Shown piece by piece: positions 16,047 through 23,150 of a DNA stretch of 32,510 nt. Origin of the DNA: an uncultured bacterium (GTDB lineage Bacteria; Verrucomicrobiota; Kiritimatiellia; CAIKKV01; CAIJXV01); the NCBI GenBank assembly GCA_903824675.1, contig CAIJXV010000094.1:1-32510 (forward strand), given 5' to 3'. Made by a program: the position numbers and the translations under genes. The notes below the pieces were generated by a model. It did not search any database. It had not been told where the DNA came from and saw nothing but the letters and a program-made list of their open reading frames with translations. Position 1 is the first letter of the stretch. Each line of letters starts with the position of its first letter.

Positions 16047-17392
16047 CGAGTGTCGAAGAAACCGAACTGCTCGCCCCGTGGACGAAAACTGTGCCGGAGG
16101 ATTGGCGGGTCACGCGCCTTGATGCGGTTGCCGATGTCCTTTTCAGCAACGTTGACAAACATACCATCGAAGGTGAAGAACCTGTTCGACTCTGCAACTA
16201 CGTTGACGTTTACAAGAACGACCGCATTACGGCGTGTATTGACTTCATGGAAGCGTCGGCCGATGAGCGCGAAATCCGGAAGTTTCAGATTCGACGGGGC
16301 GACATACTGGCGACAAAGGATTCGGAGGAAGCCGATGACATTGCGATACCGGCGCTTGTCACCGAGGATTTGCCGGGAGTCTTGTGCGGATACCATCTGG
16401 CAATGATTCGTCCGCGGCTTGCATCGGTTAATGGTTCGTATCTGGCCTGGCTGCACACCTCGAAATGTTTCCGCGCTCAATATGAAGCCAAAGCCGTTGG
16501 CGTGACGCGATTCGGACTCCCGCAATACGCTTTTCGCGCAGCACGCATACCAGTTCCCTCCCTGGCTGAGCAAAAGCGTATTGCCGCGTACCTGGATGCC
16601 AGTTGCGCGGCCATTGATGGGGCTATTGCCGCCAAACGACGCCAACTTGAAACCCTCGACGCGGTGCGGGATTCCATCCTCAATCGCGCGGTGACGCGGG
16701 GGTTGAATCCACAAGCGAAGATGAGAGTCTCCGGTGTGGACTGGTTCTCTGAAGTGCCAACCCACTGGAAGGTGCAGCAGATTAAACGCGTATGCAGTTT
16801 GGTCCGCGGCCAGTTTACACATCGGCCGAGAAATGACCCCGCGCTTTACGATGGTCCGTATCCATTTGTCCAAACCGGTGACATCACAGCCGCAGGTAAG
16901 TATATCCGCACGTATTCGCAGACGCTCAATGAACTTGGCCTGAGCGTGAGTAAGCGATTCCCGCGCGGAACCCTTGTTATGTCCATCGCCGCCAACATTG
17001 GTGATGTCGCCATTCTCGACTTTGAAGCCTGTTTCCCTGACAGCATGATCGGCATGATTCCGGGTCACAAAATCCACCTCGACTTCCTGTATTACCTCAT
17101 GCGGGCGATGCGTGGCATTATGTTGCGTTCCGCCGTGCAGAGCACCCAACTCAATCTTAACTACGTCCGTATTGGGACGAATTTCGCTCCTTTCCCTCCG
17201 TTAGAGGAACAGGTTGCCATTGCAGAATACTTGGATGCAAAGGAACGGGAATCGCACTTGATAAGCAAAGGGATCGAAACCCAAATCGCCACCCTTACCG
17301 CGTATCGCAAGTCCTTGATACATGAATGTGTTACGGGGCAGAGGCGGGTCACGGAGTCTGATTTAGTGGTGATAAAAGACGGACGTATCTGA
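16043..17392 (+). CDS. hsdS: Type I restriction-modification system, specificity subunit
   Basis: A 449-aa subunit that recognises the target site. It has the usual two-fold layout: a first target-recognition domain (about 20-165), a central conserved helix region PSLAEQKRIAAYLDASCAAID (about 170-225), a second recognition domain opening with VPTHWKVQQIKRV, and a final conserved region PLEEQVAIAEYLDAKE (about 390-440). The two domains differ, so the site should be asymmetric and bipartite. The sequence contacted cannot be read from the protein. The gene is translationally coupled to hsdM. Confidence 0.95.
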   Translation: MTSVEETELLAPWTKTVPEDWRVTRLDAVADVLFSNVDKHTIEGEEPVRLCNYVDVYKNDRITACIDFMEASADEREIRKFQIRRGDILATKDSEEADDIAIPALVTEDLPGVLCGYHLAMIRPRLASVNGSYLAWLHTSKCFRAQYEAKAVGVTRFGLPQYAFRAARIPVPSLAEQKRIAAYLDASCAAIDGAIAAKRRQLETLDAVRDSILNRAVTRGLNPQAKMRVSGVDWFSEVPTHWKVQQIKRVCSLVRGQFTHRPRNDPALYDGPYPFVQTGDITAAGKYIRTYSQTLNELGLSVSKRFPRGTLVMSIAANIGDVAILDFEACFPDSMIGMIPGHKIHLDFLYYLMRAMRGIMLRSAVQSTQLNLNYVRIGTNFAPFPPLEEQVAIAEYLDAKERESHLISKGIETQIATLTAYRKSLIHECVTGQRRVTESDLVVIKDGRI

Positions 17393-17457
17393 ATAAAATA
17401 CGGAAACACCTCAAATATGTATTGCATAGCCGCCTCAACAAGGTACAGTATCCCTGG

Positions 17458-17484
17458 TTTTTGTGAAGAGTTCACAAAAAGGAG
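17458..17484 (+). promoter_or_regulatory. Perfect 10-bp inverted repeat before rloA
   Basis: TTTTTGTGAA (17458-17467) and TTCACAAAAA (17471-17480) are exact inverted copies separated by GAG. The right arm merges with the ribosome-binding site AAGGAG (17479-17484). It is the only sizeable gap (98 bp) within the hsd operon, so the repeat could be an operator or an RNA hairpin that hides the ribosome-binding site. A weak promoter (TTGCAT...TACAGT) lies just upstream. Confidence 0.55.
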
Positions 17485-17490
17485 TTACCC

Positions 17491-18792
17491 ATGTTGATTG
17501 AATTCGAGGTCGGCAACTATTTGTCATTCAACGCGCCTGTGCGCCTGAGCATGGTGGCGGCGAACCCGATCAAGGAGTATCTGGAAGAGAACACCTTCCA
17601 GGCGGGGCGTCATCGCCTGTTAAAAAGCGCTGTGGTGTATGGCGCCAATGCCAGCGGCAAGTCCAACCTGCTGGCCGCGATGGCGTTCATGCGGACCTTC
17701 GTACTGAACTCCTCGAAAGAGATGCAGGTTGAGGAGGAAATTCGAGTGATGCCGTTCAAACTTGAAGTTTCCACCAAGGACAAACCGAGCCATTTCGAGG
17801 TTTGTTTCCTTTGGAGCGGCTTTCGCTACCGCTACGGTTTCCAAGTTGACCGCAAGAGGGTTCGGCGAGAGTGGCTTTTCCGCACGGAAAAGGTCAAGGA
17901 GGATACCCTGTTCCTGCGTGAAGATGACGGCATCGACGTGCGTGAGGGGTTTCGCGAAGGGAAGGGCCTTGAAGACAAAACCCGCGACAATGCACTCTTC
18001 CTTTCCGTGGCGGCCCAATTCAACGGGACGATTGCCGGCGATGTCGTGAAATGGTTTATCAATTTCAGGTCGCTCCATGGATTGCGCGATCAGACCTATG
18101 AGCGGTACTCGACCGAACTCCTGCAGAAGGAAGAGATGCGCCCCCTGCTGGTCGAGTTCATCCGGCGCGCGGACGTGGGAATCGAGGACTTAATCGTCAA
18201 CGAGGTGCTGATCAGGGAAGACGACTTAAAGGACGTGCCTGATGAGACCCGGCAACGCCTCATGAAACAGAGGCAGTTCAAGATAGCAACCGTCCACAAG
18301 AGTTTCCGCGACGGCGTTGAGGAAGGCATTACGCACTTGGATTTTGCTTCGGAGGAATCCGAGGGCACCAAGAAATTCTTCCGGATAGCCGGCCCGATCC
18401 TGGACTGCCTAAAGAATGGGTACATCGTGGCCGTGGATGAATTGGATGCCAAGTTGCATCCGCATTTGACCAGAGCCATTGCGCGGCTATTCAACTCGCC
18501 CGTTTCGAACCCGAAGAATGCCCAGTTGATCTTTGCCACACACGACACGAATCTGTTGCACTACGGCAATCTGCGGCGTGATCAGGTATGGTTTGTGGAG
18601 AAAACCAATCAATCGGCCTCTTCGCTGTACTCGTTGGCCGAGTTCAAGTCGGTCAGGGGGACCAAGGTTCGCAACGATGCCGCGCTTGAGAAAAACTACA
18701 TCCAAGGGCGGTTTGGCGCCATCCCCTATCTTGGAGATTTTTCAACGCTGCTGAAGGAGGCCGGCGATGGGACGCCCAGTCAAACTGAGTGA
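17491..18792 (+). CDS. rloA: RloA-like AAA ATPase (AbiLi/AAA_15 type)
   Basis: A 433-aa ABC/SMC-like ATPase of the OLD/AAA_15 group. The N-terminus MLIEFEVGNYLSFN is typical. Walker A is YGANASGKSN (50-59), Walker B lies in VAVDELDAKLHPHL (about 312-325), and the switch His is in FATHDTN. AAGGAG precedes the ATG. The gene sits between hsdS and hsdR and overlaps rloB, as 'restriction-linked' rlo genes do in Campylobacter type I loci. Related ATPase-plus-TOPRIM pairs (AbiL, PARIS AriA/AriB) trigger abortive infection; in PARIS the trigger is an anti-restriction protein. A role as a backup to the restriction system is therefore plausible but inferred. Confidence 0.9.
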   Translation: MLIEFEVGNYLSFNAPVRLSMVAANPIKEYLEENTFQAGRHRLLKSAVVYGANASGKSNLLAAMAFMRTFVLNSSKEMQVEEEIRVMPFKLEVSTKDKPSHFEVCFLWSGFRYRYGFQVDRKRVRREWLFRTEKVKEDTLFLREDDGIDVREGFREGKGLEDKTRDNALFLSVAAQFNGTIAGDVVKWFINFRSLHGLRDQTYERYSTELLQKEEMRPLLVEFIRRADVGIEDLIVNEVLIREDDLKDVPDETRQRLMKQRQFKIATVHKSFRDGVEEGITHLDFASEESEGTKKFFRIAGPILDCLKNGYIVAVDELDAKLHPHLTRAIARLFNSPVSNPKNAQLIFATHDTNLLHYGNLRRDQVWFVEKTNQSASSLYSLAEFKSVRGTKVRNDAALEKNYIQGRFGAIPYLGDFSTLLKEAGDGTPSQTE

Positions 18793-19459
18793 CCGTGGTA
18801 AAGCATGGTGCAACCATGAATCCCGAGCGATGAAACGCGCCGTGCGTATAAGTGCGGCGCGTGAACGAATCCTTATTGTCTGTGAAGGAACGAAAACAGA
18901 ACCCAACTATTTCAGGGCATTCAAGGCCTTATTGCCCAACCATGTAGTGGAACTGGACATACAAGGCGAGGGCTTCAACACATTGAGTTTGGTTGAACAG
19001 GCCCAGAAATTGCGTATGGACCGGGCATCGGGCGACTACCCTTTCGACCAGGTCTGGGTGGTATTTGACCGGGATAGTTTTGAGCCTGATAACTTCGACA
19101 ACGCCATACACAAGGCCACGACCGACAAGATCGAGTGCGCCTGGTCCAACGAGGCCTTTGAACTGTGGTACATCCTGCACTTCGAATACCGGACGACGGG
19201 GATGTCCCGTGACGAATATGAAGGTAAGCTGACTGGCTTGCTGGGCCAAGAGTACCGCAAAAACGCGACGGACATGTACCGGCAACTCGCGGCAAAGGGC
19301 AATCAGAAACAGGCCATCGCCTGGGCGCGGCGACTGCATGACGAGATTGAGGTGGCGGGCACACCCGCCTCCAGAGCCAATCCCTGCACCACGGTTTTTA
19401 AACTCGTGGAGACGCTGAATGGGTTCAAACCCGTTCAAAAAGAGGAAGGAAACACCTGA
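18767..19459 (+). CDS. rloB: RloB-like protein (TOPRIM-like, AbiLii type)
   Basis: A 230-aa partner of RloA. RILIVCEGTKTEPNYF (about 34-49) carries the conserved Glu, and VVFDRDSF (98-105) the Asp-x-Asp, which together resemble a TOPRIM nuclease site. A conserved CAWSNEAFELWYILHFEY follows, characteristic of RloB. The ATG at 18767 has AAGGAGG upstream and overlaps the end of rloA by 26 bp, so the two should be made together. The expected role is the toxic effector (probably RNA or DNA cleavage) held in check by RloA. The substrate is not known from the sequence. Confidence 0.88.
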   Translation: MGRPVKLSDRGKAWCNHESRAMKRAVRISAARERILIVCEGTKTEPNYFRAFKALLPNHVVELDIQGEGFNTLSLVEQAQKLRMDRASGDYPFDQVWVVFDRDSFEPDNFDNAIHKATTDKIECAWSNEAFELWYILHFEYRTTGMSRDEYEGKLTGLLGQEYRKNATDMYRQLAAKGNQKQAIAWARRLHDEIEVAGTPASRANPCTTVFKLVETLNGFKPVQKEEGNT

Positions 19460-19461
19460 TC

Positions 19462-22383
19462 GTGGCGCGGAAGAAACACCCAGAGTTAACGTTCCAAGAT
19501 CATGTGTCGGCCTACCTGACCCGGCAACACCGGTATGGCGTGCTGGAACAGCCAGACATCACGGATACGGAGCACTTCATCGCTGAAGATCACCTTTGGG
19601 CTTTCCTCAAGGCCACCCAAGGGGACACGCTCAAGAAGTTGGAAACCGATTACGGCACCGACGCCCGGGACGAGGTGTTTAAGGCGCTGCGCAAGGCGTT
19701 GGAGCACACTCCGCTCTGGATGCTGCTGCGTGGCGGGCTCAAAGTGAGGGAGCTTGAGTTCAGGTTGTTTTATCCCACCCCTCGTTCCGCAGCCAGCACC
19801 GCGGCGGAGAAGCACGTTGAGAACCGCATCACGTACCGTCCCCACTTCTATTTCGGGGAAACGAATGAGGAAATTGATTTCGTGTTCTTTCTCAACGGGC
19901 TGCCGATTGTGGCCCTGGAGTTGAAGCACGAGGCCAATCAAAACGTGCATGATGCCGTGGCGCAGTTTGCCAAGCGCGACCCCGCCCGGCGGATATTCCA
20001 GCATCCGTTCCTTTATCTCGCCGCCGACACCAGCGACGTGATGGCCGCGACCGATCCCCGCCGAGTAGAAAATTTCCGCTGGCACAACATGGGCCTGACC
20101 AACACGCCGCAAGACCCGAACGAGTATCCGATCGAGTTTCTTTACCGGGAAGTACTGGCCAAAGACCAATTGCTGGAGGCGCTGTCGTTCTTCCTCATTT
20201 ACGTACCCAAACGCGAGGAAGAGGCGGACAAGACCGAGCGGCCGGCGTTCACCATTTTTCCGCGTTATCACCAAAGTCGCCTGGTGCGGAGGATCGCCGA
20301 TGACATCACCGTCCACTTTGGCGCAACGGGCAACGTCGGCAAGAAATATCTGGCCGACCACTCCGCCGGCAGCGGCAAGACGCTCTCAATTTGCTGGCTC
20401 GCCGATCGCCTGCACAGTCTCTACAAACCCGGCACGAATCAAAAATTGGTGGACATCACCGTCATCCTTACCGACCGGACCGCCCTGGATGACAACATCC
20501 GGCGTGACATCGTCAATTTCGGACATTTGAAAGACGTGGTGGGGCTGGCGGACCGCGCGGACGACCTACCGCGATTCCTTCAACAACGCAAGTCCATCAT
20601 TGTCACCACTCAACAGAAATTCGCCTGGATACTTGACCAGATCCAAAACGACCCGGAACTGAAGAAACTGCGGGTTGCCTTTCTGATTGATGAGGCACAC
20701 CGTTCCCAAGAAGGACAGATGGGCGCGGCGATCCGCCTCCCCTTCCGGAAGGCGGACGAACCCGATGCCGACGTGCCGCTCCCCGACCCTGAAGAGTTGA
20801 TCGCCAAGGTGATTCGCGAACACGACCTGAATCAGTTGTTCGTGGCTTTCACGGCCACGGCGTCGCAAGCGACCCTCGACCTATTCGGGAACCCCTTCGA
20901 CACCTACAGCGAGGCGGAAGCGATCTCCGAGGGTTACATTGTGGACGTGGCGACCAGCATCATCTCCTACAAGACCCTTTACAACCTCCATTGTCATTTC
21001 GTTCCGCCGCCCGGAGACGAGGAGAAACTGTATCCCAAAGGCACTGTGGCGAAAGCCTTGATGAACGTGGCCTTTCAGGACGACGGCTTGATCCAATACA
21101 AGTCCGAGGTCATGCTGCGCATTTTCGAGGAAAAAGTTATGCCGCTCATCGGTGGCCGCGCCAAAGCGATGATCGTCACCAGTTCCCGCGTGGCCGGTTT
21201 GCGGTATTTCACCATCATCAAGGAAAAGCTCAAGGAACGTGGCGCAAAATACAAAATCCTTTACGCCTTCTCGGATTTTACCCATCCCGAGACCAATCAG
21301 GAGATTCACGAGCACGCCGTCAACCAACTGGATGCCGGGGAACTGATTGAAGACCGGTTCGAAGGCGAAGAATACCGGCTCCTGGTGGTGGCCAACAAAT
21401 TCCAGACCGGGTTCGACCAGCCCCTGCTCGCCGGCATGTTCCTCGACAAACCGGTCGTGGACCGAAACGCCGTGCAGACGCTGTCACGGTTGAACCGTTG
21501 CCACGAAGGAAAGAAGGATGTGGTGGTGGTGGACTTCACCAACAATTCGGCCGCCATCCTCAAGGCCTTCAAGAAATACCGCAAAGGCACGCCCTTCGTG
21601 CCGGAAGAACCGGACAAAGACCTTGCCCCGAAACTCTATGGCGACCTTCTGGCCACGGGGGTATTCACGCAGAAAGATGCCGCTGACTTTGCGAAGTTGA
21701 TTGTGACCGGGACGGACGCCCAGGTGCAGTTTTTCGTCAACGCACTGCGGATACGCTTTCAAAACAAAATCGCCGCCGCCGAAGAACGCAAGACGTTCGT
21801 CTATTTGCTGACCCGCTATGTGAAGGTGTACCACTTTCTCACCTGCTTCTTCTCGTATGCACAGGAATTGAAGGAGTTCGCCACCTTCGCGGAATACATC
21901 GGCCCGCAACTCATCAAAATTGGTACCGTGTCCGACTTGATGAAACAGATTCGTCAAACCGAAGTCATCAAAGCGGCTGTCGAGTTTCAGGGCGTTACGA
22001 CCAGTACCGGCCCGGTAAAACTCAAGTCCGGCAAGGGAAAAAAAGGGACAGGCCCGCCACCCCAGAAGGTGTCGGTTCAAGACCTGATTGACGAGATACG
22101 AGCTAAGTTCGACATCAGTGATGAAGAAGCGCTCTACATCAAGCAGGTGACGGAAGAAAAGGTTGCCGATCCTGTCATCCGTATCACCGTGCAGGCGCAC
22201 CGAGAGGATCGTGTCTTCTTGGATAGCACCTATCGCGGGCAGGTCAATGGAGAGATACAGAACGCGTACGACGAACGAGGCCGCTATAACGAACTGGCCA
22301 ACCCGGACTACACCCGGTCGGGCGGCATCTTTGACCTGATGGCCGTGACGGTCATAGACACCCACCTATCAACCGCGGCGTAA
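19462..22383 (+). CDS. hsdR: Type I restriction endonuclease subunit
   Basis: A 973-aa motor and nuclease subunit that cuts unmodified DNA after ATP-driven translocation. The N-terminal PD-(D/E)xK nuclease has Asp139 in NEEIDFVFF and Glu-x-Lys at 153-155 in ALELKHEA. Motor motifs: SAGSGKT (301-307), a DEAH box in FLIDEAHRS (408-415), AFTATAS, and a second lobe with NKFQTGFDQP and LSRLNR. The GTG at 19462 follows AGGAAGG and lies two bases after the rloB stop. The C-terminal part (from about 740) would contact HsdM. All catalytic residues I can identify are present, so the system looks active. Confidence 0.95.
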   Translation: MARKKHPELTFQDHVSAYLTRQHRYGVLEQPDITDTEHFIAEDHLWAFLKATQGDTLKKLETDYGTDARDEVFKALRKALEHTPLWMLLRGGLKVRELEFRLFYPTPRSAASTAAEKHVENRITYRPHFYFGETNEEIDFVFFLNGLPIVALELKHEANQNVHDAVAQFAKRDPARRIFQHPFLYLAADTSDVMAATDPRRVENFRWHNMGLTNTPQDPNEYPIEFLYREVLAKDQLLEALSFFLIYVPKREEEADKTERPAFTIFPRYHQSRLVRRIADDITVHFGATGNVGKKYLADHSAGSGKTLSICWLADRLHSLYKPGTNQKLVDITVILTDRTALDDNIRRDIVNFGHLKDVVGLADRADDLPRFLQQRKSIIVTTQQKFAWILDQIQNDPELKKLRVAFLIDEAHRSQEGQMGAAIRLPFRKADEPDADVPLPDPEELIAKVIREHDLNQLFVAFTATASQATLDLFGNPFDTYSEAEAISEGYIVDVATSIISYKTLYNLHCHFVPPPGDEEKLYPKGTVAKALMNVAFQDDGLIQYKSEVMLRIFEEKVMPLIGGRAKAMIVTSSRVAGLRYFTIIKEKLKERGAKYKILYAFSDFTHPETNQEIHEHAVNQLDAGELIEDRFEGEEYRLLVVANKFQTGFDQPLLAGMFLDKPVVDRNAVQTLSRLNRCHEGKKDVVVVDFTNNSAAILKAFKKYRKGTPFVPEEPDKDLAPKLYGDLLATGVFTQKDAADFAKLIVTGTDAQVQFFVNALRIRFQNKIAAAEERKTFVYLLTRYVKVYHFLTCFFSYAQELKEFATFAEYIGPQLIKIGTVSDLMKQIRQTEVIKAAVEFQGVTTSTGPVKLKSGKGKKGTGPPPQKVSVQDLIDEIRAKFDISDEEALYIKQVTEEKVADPVIRITVQAHREDRVFLDSTYRGQVNGEIQNAYDERGRYNELANPDYTRSGGIFDLMAVTVIDTHLSTAA

Positions 22384-22387
22384 AACC

Positions 22388-23053
22388 ATGAACAAATCCA
22401 TCAGCCAGATGCATGAATCTGACCGTCCGCGCGAGAAACTCCTGCGTAAAGGCGCCCAGGCCTTGAGTGACATAGAGTTGCTGGCGGTTTTGCTTGGCAA
22501 GGGCACAGTCGGCATGGATGTGATGACGCTCGCGGGTAATCTGGCGCGTCTGATTGACGAGAAGGGGCTGAAGGTGACGGCGGAAGACCTGTCCCAGTTT
22601 GAAGGTGTGGGCGACGCGAAAGCAACGCTGATTCTGGCTGCCATTGAGTTCGCACGCCGCCGCATCAAGCCGGAAGGCGCAAAAATCGAAACACCAGCCG
22701 ACTTGCTGCCGCATGTCCGGCATTACGCGGATCGTAAGCAGGAACACTTCCTCTGCGCGACGATCAACGGAGCCAATGAGTTATTGAACATCCGGGTTGT
22801 CTCCATTGGCCTGGTGGATCGAAGTCCGGTGCATCCGCGCGAGGTATTTGCGGATGCGGTGGCAGATCGCGCCTGTGCGGTCATGCTTGCGCACAACCAT
22901 CCAACGGGCCCACTGCATCCTTCTGATGCCGACATAGAAACGACGCAAAGACTACGGGCGGCCGGCGACATTATGGGAATCGCCGTTCTCGATCATCTGA
23001 TCTTCAACCGAACCGATTATTTCAGTTTTCTTGAGGAGGGTAAGGCTTTTTAA
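22388..23053 (+). CDS. radC: RadC/JAB-domain protein
   Basis: A 221-aa RadC-family protein. The N-terminal helix-hairpin-helix-like part has FEGVGDAKATLILAAIEFAR (71-90). The JAB/MPN metal site is LAHNHPTGPLHPSDADIE (167-184) with His169, His171 and Asp180. It lies 4 bp after hsdR and is the last gene before a terminator, so it is co-transcribed with the restriction genes. RadC proteins are frequent on mobile elements and in defence islands, but their biochemical role is unsettled; recombinational or single-strand DNA functions have been proposed. The original radiation-repair role in E. coli is not supported. Confidence 0.92.
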   Translation: MNKSISQMHESDRPREKLLRKGAQALSDIELLAVLLGKGTVGMDVMTLAGNLARLIDEKGLKVTAEDLSQFEGVGDAKATLILAAIEFARRRIKPEGAKIETPADLLPHVRHYADRKQEHFLCATINGANELLNIRVVSIGLVDRSPVHPREVFADAVADRACAVMLAHNHPTGPLHPSDADIETTQRLRAAGDIMGIAVLDHLIFNRTDYFSFLEEGKAF

Positions 23054-23094
23054 ATTATCCGTGCCAGCCCGTGATGGCACATTTGTGTGAGCAG

Positions 23095-23123
23095 CCCCGG
23101 CCATGTTCATGCGCCGGGGTTTT
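23095..23123 (+). terminator. Rho-independent terminator after radC
   Basis: CCCCGGC (23095-23101) pairs with GCCGGGG (23113-23119), followed by TTTTCGTTTG. A second small hairpin, GTGCCA/TGGCAC at 23061-23080, lies between the radC stop and this one. It ends the hsd-rlo-radC operon. Confidence 0.7.
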
Positions 23124-23150
23124 CGTTTGTTGTTAGATTAGGAGTAAGAA

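Noticed and set aside
15953-17149. A 398-codon minus-strand open frame across hsdS
   Set aside because: Antisense shadow of a well-supported specificity subunit, with no protein-like motifs.
17458-17480. Inverted repeat as a Rho-independent terminator of hsdS
   Set aside because: The stem is AT-rich, is not followed by a T-run in a usual place, and its right arm merges with the next gene's ribosome-binding site.
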